From positions 1 to 52,887 of the forward strand of contig NZ_PYWN01000063.1 in NCBI RefSeq assembly GCF_003049505.1: a stretch of 52,887 bases of DNA, read 5' to 3'. The DNA is from Metasolibacillus meyeri (GTDB taxonomy: Bacteria; Bacillota; Bacilli; Bacillales_A; Planococcaceae). Position numbers and translations under genes: made by a program. The stretch's first letter is position 1. Each line of letters begins with the position of its first letter. This document shows positions 1 to 10,083 of the stretch, one piece after another. Below the pieces are notes generated by a model. That model had not been told where the DNA came from. It did not search any database and saw only the letters and a program-made list of their open reading frames with translations.

Positions 1-110
1 CGTATTGTTAAATATATTTCCTTTACTAGCATATCAAAAAAGAGGAAATTTTGCAGATATAGAGAATATAATTTTATGTAACAAATTTTTTTTTGAAGGG
101 AGCATTAATA

Positions 111-791
111 ATGCAAATATCTTACCATGGACATTCCGTAGTAAAAATACTAACAAATGATACAACGATTTTAATTGACCCATTTATTCGTGGGAATGCA
201 TCCACAGATTTACAAGTAGAGGAGCAAAAGCCCGATGTCATTTTATTAACGCATGGACATAATGACCATGTCGGTGACACGGTTGAAATTGCGAAAGCAA
301 ATAATTCATTAGTTGTCGCACCGAACGAATTAGCAGACTTCATTGGCTGGCAAGGTGTAAACGTCCACAATATGCATATTGGTGGGGCGAAGCAATTTGA
401 CTTTGGTAAAGTGAAGTTTACACAAGCTTTCCATGGCTCATCTTATGTAACGGAAAACAATGAAATTATTTATACAGGTATGCCAAGCGGAATTTTATTT
501 ACGGCAGAAGGATTAACGATTTATCATGCAGGAGATACAGCGCTGTTCGGTGACATGAAACTAATTGGTGAGCGCCATCCAATCGATGTTGCCTTTTTGC
601 CAATTGGAGATAATTTTACGATGGGACCAGAGGACGCAGCATATGCGGTGTCATTATTAAAGCCAAAAATTGTCGTACCGATTCATTACAATACATTCCC
701 ACCGATTGCACAAGATCCACAGCATTTTGCTGATTTGGTAGAGGGAGCAGACGTGCAAATTTTACAGGCTGGAGACTACGTGAAGCTATAA
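111..791 (+). CDS. ytkL: UPF0173 metal-dependent hydrolase YtkL
   Basis: A 226-residue metallo-beta-lactamase-fold protein of the UPF0173 family; the cellular substrate is unknown. The metal-binding signature [11 protein letters not shown] lies near residues 46-56, with further ligands in the YHAGDT motif and in the C-terminal PIHYNT segment. Length matches Bacillus YtkL (about 227 residues). The ATG at 111 is preferred over the in-frame TTG at 93 because GAAGGGA at 95-101 sits 9 bases upstream and the protein then begins MQISYHGHS, as in the family. A TATAAT at 67-72 could be the -10 box, but no good -35 is visible. No signal peptide, so cytoplasmic. The next gene is convergent, with a repeat and terminator between them. 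Confidence 0.93.
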   Translation: MQISYHGHSVVKILTNDTTILIDPFIRGNASTDLQVEEQKPDVILLTHGHNDHVGDTVEIAKANNSLVVAPNELADFIGWQGVNVHNMHIGGAKQFDFGKVKFTQAFHGSSYVTENNEIIYTGMPSGILFTAEGLTIYHAGDTALFGDMKLIGERHPIDVAFLPIGDNFTMGPEDAAYAVSLLKPKIVVPIHYNTFPPIAQDPQHFADLVEGADVQILQAGDYVKL

Positions 792-816
792 GGTAAGGTA
801 GCTGTGGACAAAAAAA

Positions 817-1086
817 GGGATTGTCCAGAAAGTTGGAATCACCGTTGAATAACGGAAAATCTAGATGGGTTATTCATTGAAAGAAAAGGCGATGAAGCAT
901 GTGTTTTCGAAATTTTTAGTTCAAAAGTAATGATTTGCCCGTAAGATAGTGAATTTCGCCCGCAAAAAGACCATTTCCGCCCGTTAAAAAGCAAAATTCG
1001 CCCACAAGACAACCACATTCGCTCAATTAAACTCAAAATAGGAGCTTATCTAAAAAGGTGATATCTTTTTGGACAGCTCCTTTTTT
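817..1086 (+). repeat. Composite intergenic repeat, copy 1 (21-bp array plus terminator)
   Basis: About 270 bp that recurs at 33392-33656 with roughly 90 percent identity by eye. It opens with GGGATTGTCCAGAAAG, passes AGTTCAAAAGTAATG at 918-932, and then carries five octamers starting at 934, 955, 976, 997 and 1018, exactly 21 bp apart (TTTGCCCG, TTCGCCCG, TCCGCCCG, TTCGCCCA, TTCGCTCA). It ends in a terminator hairpin. It fills most of the 393-bp gap between ytkL and the convergent amidohydrolase gene; 1087-1184 shows nothing recognisable. Confidence 0.8.
1041..1086 (+). terminator. Terminator at end of repeat copy 1
   Basis: GGAGC at 1041-1045 pairs with GCTCC at 1076-1080, and TAAAAAG pairs with CTTTTTGG inside. 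Six T follow. It would end transcription from ytkL. Confidence 0.7.
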
Positions 1087-1184
1087 GGTTTAAGACAGAA
1101 TATTTAGCTCATTGAAGCGAAAAGAGTATTATCCAGTTGCGCTATTTTTCACAATAGTCGAGTGCTGTCCCAGCTTCTTTATTT

Positions 1185-2321
1185 TTATTCGTATGCGACT
1201 GTACCATTAATGTATGTTTGATGAATGGTTGTACGTAAATCGAAAGGATCGCCATTCCAAATGACAAAATCGGCATCTTTGCCAACTTCAATTGAACCTA
1301 CCTGTGATTCAATGCCTAAATGTTTAGCTGCATTAATCGTAATGGCAGCAAGTGCTTCGTCCTCCGTTAGTCCGTGTTTAATAGCTAAAATAGCGCTTGT
1401 TAATAAATGTGTAATGCCAACAACGGGGTGATCTGTTGTAATGGAAAAGGGTACACCTGCCTCCCGCAATGCAATGAGTGTGTGCCAGCCTTTATTTGCG
1501 TTTTCGTTTTTTGAACGTGATGACATTGTTGGTCCGACAGATACGCGAATATCATGCTGTGCGATAAAATCTGCCATGAGATGTCCTTCTGTACAATGCT
1601 CGATTGTCATATCAATATTGAATTCGCGTTTAATGCGTAGTGCTGTTGCGATATCGTCTGCACGATGTGCGTGAATGCGTAAGGGAATTTCCTTTTTTAA
1701 TACTTTTGCAATATTTTCTAGCCCTAAATTTCTCTCACATGCACCTTGTTCACGTTTTTCTAAGTAATTTTGACCTGCGATAAGCATTTCACGTAAGCGT
1801 CCAGCAACGCCCATACGTGTTGTTGGCATTTTTCCTTTGCCACCATGCGTATTTTTCGGGTTTTCACCTGTTGCTGCTTTAAGCCCAGATGGATTTTTGA
1901 TAATCATTGCATCGACAACTGATTTTGCGGCTGTTTTGACGATGACCATTTCTCCACCGATCAAGTTTGCGCTGCCTGGCATAATTTGAACCGTTGTGAC
2001 ACCGTTACGTCTCGCATCTTCAAAGCCGATATCCTGCGGCTGAATCCCATCTAATGAGCTGACTTCAGGTGTTGACTCTGAGCTGATTTCATTAAAATCA
2101 TGCCCCGCTTTACCAACACCCTCTGCATGAACGCCTAAATGTGTATGTACGTCGATAAGACCTGGCGTAATAATTTTTCCTTGTACATCAATTGTTAGGG
2201 CGTTTGCAGGTATGGATATAGCATCGCCAATCGCTTTAAATTTGCCATCCTCAATGACTAAGTCACCATGAATAATATCACCAGTACCTGTACGAATTTG
2301 TGCATTTTTAATATGTAACAT
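1185..2321 (-). CDS. Amidohydrolase family protein (imidazolonepropionase-like)
   Basis: A 378-residue metal-dependent amidohydrolase. The family hydrolyses C-N bonds of cyclic amides or similar substrates; the substrate here cannot be read from sequence. An N-terminal beta-sandwich strand is followed by the HxH metal motif in GLIDVHTHLG (about residues 55-64), later histidines in RIHAHRADD and IEHCTEGH, and the catalytic Asp in SITTDHPV. The C-terminal GSIEVGKDADFVIWNGDP is typical of the superfamily. AGGAGGG sits just upstream of the ATG on the minus strand. It is transcribed alone, divergent from ytoI and convergent with ytkL. No signal peptide. Confidence 0.88.
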   Translation of the reverse strand: MLHIKNAQIRTGTGDIIHGDLVIEDGKFKAIGDAISIPANALTIDVQGKIITPGLIDVHTHLGVHAEGVGKAGHDFNEISSESTPEVSSLDGIQPQDIGFEDARRNGVTTVQIMPGSANLIGGEMVIVKTAAKSVVDAMIIKNPSGLKAATGENPKNTHGGKGKMPTTRMGVAGRLREMLIAGQNYLEKREQGACERNLGLENIAKVLKKEIPLRIHAHRADDIATALRIKREFNIDMTIEHCTEGHLMADFIAQHDIRVSVGPTMSSRSKNENANKGWHTLIALREAGVPFSITTDHPVVGITHLLTSAILAIKHGLTEDEALAAITINAAKHLGIESQVGSIEVGKDADFVIWNGDPFDLRTTIHQTYINGTVAYE

Positions 2322-2665
2322 AAAAAACCCCTCCTATTTTTCAAGTATACTAAATATAAAAAGGAGCAGGTGTATAATTTATAGAATTATTTTTATTTTC
2401 GAAATTTTTGTGCTTGAAGCGGAGGGCTAGGTGCAAATCCAAGACGCTCATTCTAAAATAATAGGTGAAAGCAAAATGTTCACAACAGCCTGTAAAAGTC
2501 GGATTGGTCAACCAATAAGCATTTAGTGGGTAGGCTAAAAATATTTGCCTTAAAGTCATTTTGTTCAAACGTTTTCATCAAAGTAAAATACACTTTTGTT
2601 TTGTATGTATCATCAAGAAATATGATACACTAACTAGGAAGGAAGATAGGGAAATAGGTGATTGT
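2322..2665. other. Divergent intergenic region between amidohydrolase gene and ytoI
   Basis: A 344-bp control region between divergent genes. It holds the SD of the amidohydrolase gene (2322-2335), a short palindrome with arms ATTGGT and ACCAAT at 2503-2508 and 2511-2516, and the operator-like inverted repeat listed separately. No credible small gene was seen. Confidence 0.5.
2606..2629. promoter_or_regulatory. Perfect inverted repeat, putative operator of ytoI
   Basis: TGTATCAT (2606-2613) and ATGATACA (2622-2629) are perfect 8-base complements separated by 8 bases. The right arm overlaps a plausible -10 (TATGAT, 2621-2626) paired with TTGTTT at 2596-2601 at a loose 19-bp spacing. A protein bound here would block transcription of ytoI, whose product carries an N-terminal helix-turn-helix. 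Confidence 0.5.
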
Positions 2666-3973
2666 ATGTCAACGAAACACGAGAAGATTTTGCAATATAT
2701 TGAATCATTGCCTGTAGGAGATAAAATTTCAGTTCGCCAAATTGCTAAAGAAATGAAAGTCAGTGAGGGAACTGCCTATCGTGCGATTAAAGAGGCGGAA
2801 AATCGTCGTCTTGTCAGTTCAATTGAACGTGTTGGGACAATTCGCATTGAAAAGAAGAAAAAAGAAAATATTGAACGCTTAACATTTGCTGAAATTGTTA
2901 ATATTGTAGATGGGCAAGTGCTTGGTGGGAAAACAGGCTTACATAAAACATTGACGAAATTTGTTATTGGAGCGATGAAGCTTGAAGATATGATGCGTTA
3001 TACGGATGCAGGAAGTTTGCTAATTGTCGGGAATCGGACACAAGTGCATGAGCATGCTTTAAATGCGGGTGCAGCTGTATTAATTACAGGTGGCTTCGAT
3101 ACGGCGGAAGCTAATAAACAATTGGCGAATGATTTAGAGTTGCCGATTATTTCGACAAGTTATGATACGTTTACCGTAGCTACGATGATTAATCGAGCGA
3201 TTTATGACCAGCTTATCAAAAAAGATATTTTGCTTATTGAAGATATTTATGTACCGATTGAAGAAACGGCTGTGTTGCAAAATGACCAAACATTGCATGA
3301 CTTTAGAGAGCAAAATCGTCGCACTTCGCATGGTGCTTTCCCTGTCGTAACAAGTCAACAAAAGCTTGTGGGGATGATTACGGTAAAGGACGTTATCGGA
3401 AAAGAGGATACCGAGCTAATTGACAAGGTGATGACGAAAACCCCGATTGCCGGCTCCATGAAAACAAGTGTTGCCTCTGCGGGGCATCGTATGATTTGGG
3501 AAGGAATTGATTTGTTGCCTGTTGTCAATGATGATGGCACATTACAAGGTGTGATTAGCCGCCAAGATGTTTTAAAGGCATTGCAGCTTGCACAGCGCCA
3601 GCCGCATCAAGGTGAAACGATTGATGATTTAGTAAAAAACGAAATGAAGATGGTGGATGAGGAAGAAGTTGCGGTAGAATTTGTCGTAACGCCTCAAATG
3701 ACAAATCAATTTGGCGGTATTTCTTACGGAGCATTTACGACACTGCTTGCTGAAGCTGGCTCTTTTGCTTTGAAAAAACGCAAGCGCGGTGAGGCAGTTG
3801 CGGAAAATATGACGATTTATTTCATTAAGCCTGTGCAAATGGAGAGCGTGCTAACCGTTAAGCCAAGAATTTTAGATATGAGCCGAAAATTTGTTAAGAT
3901 GGAGTTCGAAGTATTCAGTGAGACATTGTTAGTTGGAAAAGCGATGATGACATTCCAACTATTGGAGCGTTAA
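2666..3973 (+). CDS. ytoI: CBS/DRTGG domain transcriptional regulator YtoI
   Basis: A 435-residue multidomain cytoplasmic protein like Bacillus YtoI (439 residues), whose function is not known. Domains in order: a winged helix-turn-helix at about residues 1-65 (VRQIAKEMKVSEGTAYRAIKEAE), a DRTGG domain at about 75-185, a pair of CBS domains at about 195-310 (likely nucleotide binding), and a C-terminal hotdog-fold domain resembling PaaI thioesterases at about 325-435. The ATG at 2666 is chosen because AATAGGTG is correctly spaced and the upstream extension is not family-like. Autoregulation through the inverted repeat at 2606-2629 is inference. Confidence 0.9.
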   Translation: MSTKHEKILQYIESLPVGDKISVRQIAKEMKVSEGTAYRAIKEAENRRLVSSIERVGTIRIEKKKKENIERLTFAEIVNIVDGQVLGGKTGLHKTLTKFVIGAMKLEDMMRYTDAGSLLIVGNRTQVHEHALNAGAAVLITGGFDTAEANKQLANDLELPIISTSYDTFTVATMINRAIYDQLIKKDILLIEDIYVPIEETAVLQNDQTLHDFREQNRRTSHGAFPVVTSQQKLVGMITVKDVIGKEDTELIDKVMTKTPIAGSMKTSVASAGHRMIWEGIDLLPVVNDDGTLQGVISRQDVLKALQLAQRQPHQGETIDDLVKNEMKMVDEEEVAVEFVVTPQMTNQFGGISYGAFTTLLAEAGSFALKKRKRGEAVAENMTIYFIKPVQMESVLTVKPRILDMSRKFVKMEFEVFSETLLVGKAMMTFQLLER

Positions 3974-3980
3974 AACGCAA

Positions 3981-4031
3981 GTAGCTGTCGGAAAAGCCTT
4001 GTGTGAGCACGCTTTTCCGACAGCTACGTTT
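3981..4031. terminator. Long bidirectional terminator hairpin
   Basis: A perfect 17-bp stem: GTAGCTGTCGGAAAAGC (3981-3997) pairs with GCTTTTCCGACAGCTAC (4011-4027). It lies between convergent ytoI and ytpI. A second small hairpin (ATCACGT at 4045-4051 with ACGTGAT at 4056-4062) could serve the minus-strand gene. Confidence 0.75.
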
Positions 4032-4072
4032 AACTTGATTTAGCATCACGTCTCGACGTGATAGATTATAAG

Positions 4073-4387
4073 CTACTTATTGAGCTCGAATTCCTCATGT
4101 ACATATTTCCCCTCATGGCGAGCGCGTTTGTAGTTATTATATGCTAAGCCTGCGCCGATAAGGGTGAACACAATAGCAACACCATAGCCAACGGATGTTG
4201 GATAGATGATTGTTGCATTCAATCCAAATGCAATAATAAAAGTACCGAGTGCAACACCTGCTTTTGCGGTATACCATTTTTTTCGTATCGGCAGTGTTGA
4301 ACGGAATTGTTTTGTTTTATAATAAAAATAAAACACAAATGATACGACAATAAAGAAAACAAAAATAAAGTTTAAGACATTAGACAT
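4073..4387 (-). CDS. ytpI: YtpI-like small membrane protein
   Basis: A 104-residue protein with three predicted membrane segments: about residues 3-22 (NFIFVFFIVVSFVFYFYY), 37-57 and 61-78. It ends in a charged tail. Length and position beside nrnA match Bacillus YtpI (about 100 residues), which has no assigned function. The start at 4387 is taken because GGGAGG lies 7 bases upstream on the minus strand; a longer reading frame to 4429 has no ribosome site. Confidence 0.82.
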   Translation of the reverse strand: MSNVLNFIFVFFIVVSFVFYFYYKTKQFRSTLPIRKKWYTAKAGVALGTFIIAFGLNATIIYPTSVGYGVAIVFTLIGAGLAYNNYKRARHEGKYVHEEFELNK

Positions 4388-4482
4388 AAGTGAACCTCCC
4401 ATAAAGCTAAAGCTGTTACTATTGTACAAACTTTTAGCAAAAAATGCGAACGGATTTCACTTGAATTAAGGAGGAAAAACGC

Positions 4483-5424
4483 TTGAAACGTCAAATCATC
4501 GACACAATTGAGCAATACGATACAATTATTATACACCGACATGTGCGTCCAGACCCTGATGCCTATGGCTCACAATTCGGTTTAAAGGAGCTAATACAAG
4601 CAAACTATCCAGAGAAGACCGTGTATGCTGTAGGTGAGCATGATTCATCATTAACATTTTTAGCGATGCCAGAGCGTATAACGGATGAACTATTTGATGG
4701 TGCATTAGTGATTGTGACAGATACGGCGAATACCGAGCGTGTAGATGATGAACGCTATACGTCTGGTGATAGGCTGATTAAAATTGACCATCATCCAAAC
4801 GATGATGCCTATGGCGATATAATATGGGTTGATACAGGTGCAAGCTCTGTAAGTGAAATGATTTATGAGCTTTATGAGGAAGGTAGAGACTATAAAGAAT
4901 GGACTTTCTCTGATGCAGCAGCACGTCTATTATTTGCAGGTATTGTAGGAGATACAGGTAGATTTTTATTTTCAAGCTCAACTGTAAAAACATTTGAAAC
5001 AGCGGCGCAGCTGATTCAATATAACTTCAACCGCAATGAAGTATTTGATGGTATGTATGAAATGGAGCCGCATTTATTGCAGTTACAAGGCTATTTTTAT
5101 CAATACTTTCAAATGGATGAGCATGGAGCGGCATCATTAAAAATTACAAAAGAAGTATTGCAGGAATATGGTGTAACGGCTTCTGAAACGTCTTTATTAG
5201 TAGGCTCGTTAGGCAGTGTGAAAGGTATTTGTGCATGGGTGATCTTTATTGAAGAAGGAGATACAATTCGTGTGCGCCTGCGTTCAAAAGGACCTGTTAT
5301 TAACGGGTTAGCTAAAAAATATAATGGTGGTGGACACCCATTAGCTTCAGGTGCTTCTGCATCTTCATGGCAAGAAGCAGAGCAGATTGTGAAAGAGTTA
5401 CAGGAGCTTTGTAAGAACTATTAA
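4483..5424 (+). CDS. nrnA: Bifunctional oligoribonuclease / pAp phosphatase NrnA
   Basis: A 313-residue DHH/DHHA1 phosphoesterase, the same length as B. subtilis NrnA (YtqI). It degrades RNA oligomers of 2-5 nucleotides to mononucleotides and hydrolyses 3'-phosphoadenosine 5'-phosphate. The metal motifs are visible: HRHVRPDPDAYGSQ near residues 18-31, DTAN, and the DHH motif in KIDHHPND near residues 102-109. The GGGHPLASGAS segment of DHHA1 is at the C-terminus. The start is a TTG at 4483, set by AAGGAGG at 4468-4474. It lies immediately upstream of dnaE with a 16-base gap, so the two are probably co-transcribed. Confidence 0.95.
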   Translation: MKRQIIDTIEQYDTIIIHRHVRPDPDAYGSQFGLKELIQANYPEKTVYAVGEHDSSLTFLAMPERITDELFDGALVIVTDTANTERVDDERYTSGDRLIKIDHHPNDDAYGDIIWVDTGASSVSEMIYELYEEGRDYKEWTFSDAAARLLFAGIVGDTGRFLFSSSTVKTFETAAQLIQYNFNRNEVFDGMYEMEPHLLQLQGYFYQYFQMDEHGAASLKITKEVLQEYGVTASETSLLVGSLGSVKGICAWVIFIEEGDTIRVRLRSKGPVINGLAKKYNGGGHPLASGASASSWQEAEQIVKELQELCKNY

Positions 5425-5440
5425 TGTAAGGGGGATGGAA

Positions 5441-7388
5441 ATGGTTGTTTATCCACAAATAAGAACGAGCGCGGATTTATTGAAAAGTACGATACGCATT
5501 GAAGCGCTCATCCCTTTTTTACAGCAACAAAAGGCAGAGGCATGCGCCATCGTGAATTCGAGGCTATATGGTCTTCTGCCTTTTTGGCACGAAATGAAGA
5601 AGGCTGGTATCCATCCAGTTATCGGGTTGGCAGTAAATGTGCAATTTGCCGAGGATGTCGAGTTGCCCTTAATTTTATATGCGCAAAATAATAGAGGTTA
5701 TCACCATCTATTAAAGATTAGTAGCAGTGTCGCGATTCGCAAGGATGAACTATTACCATTTCGTTGGCTTGCAGGCTACGCAGCAGGCTGTATTGCCATT
5801 ATTCCAGTATTTGCACAAGAGGCAGTATGGTTAGAACGTCCACAGCTTGCCGAGCAGCTTAAGCAATTATTTGGTGAGCACCTATTCATTGGGATTGAGC
5901 GATTAGAAGTTGCAGCAGCGCGTGAGCAAGAAGCAGTTCAACTGAGTGAGCAAATGGCGATTCCGATTATGGCTATCCATGAAAGTACATTTATGACAAA
6001 GGATGACCATTTTGCTTATGAAGTAGCACGTGCGATTGATACAGGTGTGAAAGAAAATTTAACTTTTAACTTGAAATTAAAGCACCGCTATATGCTAACA
6101 AAGGAAGAGTGGCAACAATTTTTTGTGGATCGCCCACAATGGCTAAAGCAAGCAGTACAAGTATTAAGGAGTTGTCATGTCACGCTAGAGCAGCATGATA
6201 CACTTATGCCGAAATTTCCAGTTGCGAATGGACAAACCGCAGAGCAATTACTGCAAGAACATGTATTAAGTGGCTTGCAGCAAAGATTACAAAGCATGCA
6301 ACTTCCAACGAACTATGAGCAACGTATGCGCCATGAATTAAGTGTCATTTGTTCGATGGGCTATGCTGATTACTTTTTAATCGTGGAAGATTTTATGCGT
6401 TTCGCAAGGGAACAGCAAATTTTAACGGGTCCAGGAAGGGGCTCCTCAGCGAGTTCACTTGTTGCTTATGCGCTGCGCATTACGCAAGTTGATCCGTTGC
6501 AATATGATTTATTATTCGAGCGCTTTTTAAATCCTGAACGTGTGACATTACCTGATATTGATATCGATTTTGTTGATACGAAAAGGCAGGAAGTTATTCA
6601 ATATGTAGCCAATAAATATGGGCAGCAGCACGTTGCACAAATTATTACATTCGGCACATTGTCAGCAAAAGCTGTTGCACGTGATGTTGCGAGAATGCTA
6701 GGCTTTGAGCAAACAGAGCTTGAACAAATTTCTAAAATGTTGCCAAATAAGCCGGGAATTATGCTACAAGACGTTTATAAGGAATCACAAAACTTGCGCA
6801 ATTGGATACAGCAAAAACCTGAGCGAGAGCGCTGGTATGCAACAGCACAAAAGCTAGAGGGTCTACCTCGCAATGCCTCGACACACGCTGCTGGTGTTGT
6901 GCTAAGTCCCGTCCCTCTTGTAGAAGTAGTACCAATCGAGGAGGGGCATGACCAAATATTTTTAACGCAATGGCCAATGTTTGAAGTTGAACAAGCTGGT
7001 TTATTAAAAATGGACTTTTTAGGCTTGCGCAATTTAACCATTTTAGAGCAAATACGTCGCTCTGTACAATATACGCATGGACAGGATATCCAGTTTGAGA
7101 AGATACCACTGCACGATCAACAAACATTTAATTTGCTACAGGCTGGCGATACAGCGGGTATCTTCCAATTAGAATCTGAGGGGATGCGTCAAGCGCTAAG
7201 AGAAATAAAGCCAACACATTTTTTAGATATAGTAGCAGTCAATGCACTCTATCGCCCAGGACCGATGGATTTCATTGCAACATATGCACGCAGAAAGCAT
7301 GGGCAGGAGCAGGTGACGTTGTTACATCCTGTGCTTGAACCGATTTTGTACGAGACTTATGGCGTCTTGATTTATCAAGAACAAATTA
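5441..7388 (+). CDS. dnaE: DNA polymerase III subunit alpha DnaE, exon 1
   Basis: The first 649 codons plus one base of dnaE, the lagging-strand replicative polymerase of low-GC Gram-positives. A PHP-like N-terminal domain has lost its first histidine motif (TSADLLKS in place of HSxYSLL), as expected for an inactive PHP domain. The palm motif PDIDIDF is at residues 371-377, with the third catalytic Asp in LKMDFLGLRN (Asp525). The exon ends in YGVLIYQEQI plus an A. After intron removal this joins TG of exon 2 to give Met and the family sequence QEQIMRIAHVMAGF. ATG 5441 is preferred over ATG 5435 because the GGGGG at 5430-5434 abuts the earlier codon. Confidence 0.95.
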
Positions 7389-8151
7389 GTGTGACACGTT
7401 CTGCATAAGGATATTTACTATCCGAAAAGCAGCATCCCTCTCATTTGAGGTAGAGAACTTATAATCCGAGGTTTGGAATGAAGGAGTAACGCCCTGAAAC
7501 AAACCCTCTAAGGTTCCAACATGTGAGCGAGTAATAGGAAACTTGCTGATATGAAGCTTGGTAAAGTCGGCAGAAATTATCCTAAGTCTCAAAACGACCA
7601 AAGTAAAATTGGTTCAAAAAGGCTAGAGCCTACCTGTTTGAAAAGGTGGAAGTAGAGATATGGAAAATGATATGCCGGGAGTCTATAAAATACCCATGGT
7701 GAGAATGTTTTAATAACTGACAAACTTCTGAATGTACGTGTCTAGAGTTCTAAGTAGTCGAAAGGCTATTCCCATATAAAGGTGGGGCTAGTGAGGTAGA
7801 GTAAAAGTTGATTTTATGAAATACCTTATGATGTTACAGGCATCGTCCAGCTAGCAGGCATAAAGGAAGCACCTAAAGGTATATGTACAGATAGGATTAT
7901 AGGAACGTGGTAAGCTTGGAACGTTGAGGGATCCTAATTCCAAGGAAGCGTTAATAAGGAAAATCTCATTTGATATAACTTATTTTTATTCAAGTGAAAG
8001 TAGTGCCACAGTACCGTTGAAACCATGATAATAAGTGGTGGAGGGATAGGCACAAGTCATATCAATTAAAAGAAAAAGTTATAACAGAATATTCAAAGGT
8101 TCGAGTATGACTAAAAGAGGAAATCCACTTCTGCAAAGGAGGGAACCGACT

Positions 8152-10011
8152 TTGACAATGCAAAGCAATAAGACTTTGAAAAATGATTCACTTCGCTACA
8201 ATGAATACTACGATGTGCAAAGTATGGATGACGAATTATACAGTCAAGCAAAAAGTGGAAGTAAGTTCTCCGATTTAATGAACAAAATTCTGCATAGAGA
8301 AAATATTCTTGTAGCATACAGAAAGATTAAAACTAATAATGGCAGTCTTACAGCGGGACATAATAAACACACAATAGAAGATTTAGAAAGGCTAACACCT
8401 GACCAATTGGTATTTCAAGTTAGAAAAAGATTAGCCAACTATCATCCACATAAAGTTGAACGAGTAATGATTCCTAAAGTGAATGGGAAACTAAGACCTT
8501 TAGGGATACCAACAATTGAAGACAGATTAGTACAACAATGTATTAGACAAGTTCTGGAACCGATATGTGAAGCTAAGTTTTATGACTACTCGTTTGGATT
8601 CCGACCTAATCGGAGCACAACGCACGCTATGGCAAGATGTTATCACCTAATGCAACGCAATAATCTGCACTTTGTTGTAGATATTGATATTAAAGGATTT
8701 TTTGATAACGTGAATCATGGCAAGCTAATGAAACAATTGTGGCAACTTGGAATTAGAGATAAAACATTATTAAAATTAATTTCCAAGATGTTAAAAGCTG
8801 AGATTATCGGAGAAGGAGTCCCTACTAAAGGGACACCACAAGGGGGAATCTTATCTCCTTTACTGTCAAATATCGTACTAAATGAATTCGATTGGTGGAT
8901 TCATTCACAATGGAACGGGATGAACACAAGACATCGATACTCTTGCAGTATTGCAGTTAATAAAGCACTCCAAGCTACCAATTTAAAAGAAATGCATATT
9001 GTCCGATATGCAGATGATTTTAAAATCTTTTGTCGAACACTTAAAGAAGCTAGAGTTATCAAAATAGCAGTGACGAAATGGCTTCAAGAACGATTAGGGC
9101 TTGAAATCAGTGAAGAAAAATCAAAAATCGTCAACCTAAAGAAAAACTATTCAGAGTTTCTAGGATTCAAAATGAAGGTTGTTCGCAAAGGGATTAAATG
9201 GAGCGCATATAAAGCAAGCAGTAAAGATAAATTTACAGTTAGGTCACATATGAATCAAAAAGCATTTGACCAAACTGTAAACAAAATAAAAACCGCTGTC
9301 AAACAAATTCAACATGGAAAGCCTAGCGAACTACCGAAAAATATCGGTATTTACAACGCAACAATCGCTGGACTCCATAATTATTATGATACAGCTACAC
9401 ATATTAGTAAAGACTTTCATAAAGTGGATTACCTCACAATAAAAATTAGGAAAAATCGTTTTAAAGATGTAAGAACAGAAACGGGTACAATGAGTAAATT
9501 TATTGAAGAAAAATATGGCGATAGCAAAGGGATTCATTATCTCTGTAAAATGGCAATAATACCATTAGCAAAGATTTCACATAAAGCCCCGATGCAATTC
9601 ACCCAGGAAATCTCAAGTTATAGTGAGGTTGGGAGACAACTGATACACAAAAAGTTGAATGCCAATATTGAATTTAAAATTACACTACTAATGAGAAATC
9701 CAGTAATGGGTGAAACAGTCGAATACAACGATAATCGTCTTTCTCGATTCTCTGCTCAAAAAGGTAAATGTGCAATAACGAAAATGGAATTAGAGGTCAA
9801 TGAGGTACACTGTCATCATCAAAAACCGAGACATTTAGGTGGTGATGACAAGTACAACAATCTGATAATTGTTCATGAAAAAGTGCATCGCTTAATTCAT
9901 GCAGTAAAAGAAGATGTAATTGGACGATTAAAAGTAGAATTAAACCTCGACAATGACATGATTAAGAAAATAAACACATTGCGCCGAAAATGTAAATTAG
10001 AAACGATTTAA
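8152..10011 (+). CDS. ltrA: Group II intron-encoded reverse transcriptase/maturase with HNH endonuclease
   Basis: A protein of about 619 residues encoded inside the intron (domain IV). The family assists splicing and copies intron RNA into DNA at new sites. RT motifs run from about residue 75 (PKVNGKLRPLGIPTIEDRLVQ) through GFRPNRSTTHAM, DIDIKGFFDNV and GTPQGGILSPLLSNIVL to the catalytic YADD (residues 286-289). Domain X follows to about residue 460. The C-terminal HNH/En domain has Cys540, the HCHH cluster at 553-556 and HLGGDDKYNNL. All catalytic residues look intact. AAAGGAGGG at 8135-8143 is best spaced for TTG 8152; ATG 8158 and an upstream ATG at 8107 with a weaker ribosome site are alternatives. 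Confidence 0.93.
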   Translation: MTMQSNKTLKNDSLRYNEYYDVQSMDDELYSQAKSGSKFSDLMNKILHRENILVAYRKIKTNNGSLTAGHNKHTIEDLERLTPDQLVFQVRKRLANYHPHKVERVMIPKVNGKLRPLGIPTIEDRLVQQCIRQVLEPICEAKFYDYSFGFRPNRSTTHAMARCYHLMQRNNLHFVVDIDIKGFFDNVNHGKLMKQLWQLGIRDKTLLKLISKMLKAEIIGEGVPTKGTPQGGILSPLLSNIVLNEFDWWIHSQWNGMNTRHRYSCSIAVNKALQATNLKEMHIVRYADDFKIFCRTLKEARVIKIAVTKWLQERLGLEISEEKSKIVNLKKNYSEFLGFKMKVVRKGIKWSAYKASSKDKFTVRSHMNQKAFDQTVNKIKTAVKQIQHGKPSELPKNIGIYNATIAGLHNYYDTATHISKDFHKVDYLTIKIRKNRFKDVRTETGTMSKFIEEKYGDSKGIHYLCKMAIIPLAKISHKAPMQFTQEISSYSEVGRQLIHKKLNANIEFKITLLMRNPVMGETVEYNDNRLSRFSAQKGKCAITKMELEVNEVHCHHQKPRHLGGDDKYNNLIIVHEKVHRLIHAVKEDVIGRLKVELNLDNDMIKKINTLRRKCKLETI

Positions 10012-10083
10012 CCAAGTTTTAAAGTCTAAACAAAAAGCATTGGAAATTCTGTTAGATAATAAATTCGATTTTGGTATGATGGA

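Noticed and set aside
934-1025. CRISPR array at the 21-bp repeats
   Set aside because: The repeated unit is only 8 bp with 13-bp partly similar spacers, there is no palindromic repeat of normal size, and no cas genes are present.
839-1036. 65-residue minus-strand reading frame with a heptad pattern
   Set aside because: The seven-residue periodicity comes from the 21-bp DNA repeat; the other copies do not keep one open frame and there is no ribosome site.
7389-8100. Exact EBS1/EBS2 sequences pairing with the dnaE exon
   Set aside because: A partial match (GTTGAT near 7808 to ATCAA in exon 1) was seen, but no full EBS1 partner could be placed confidently without folding the RNA.
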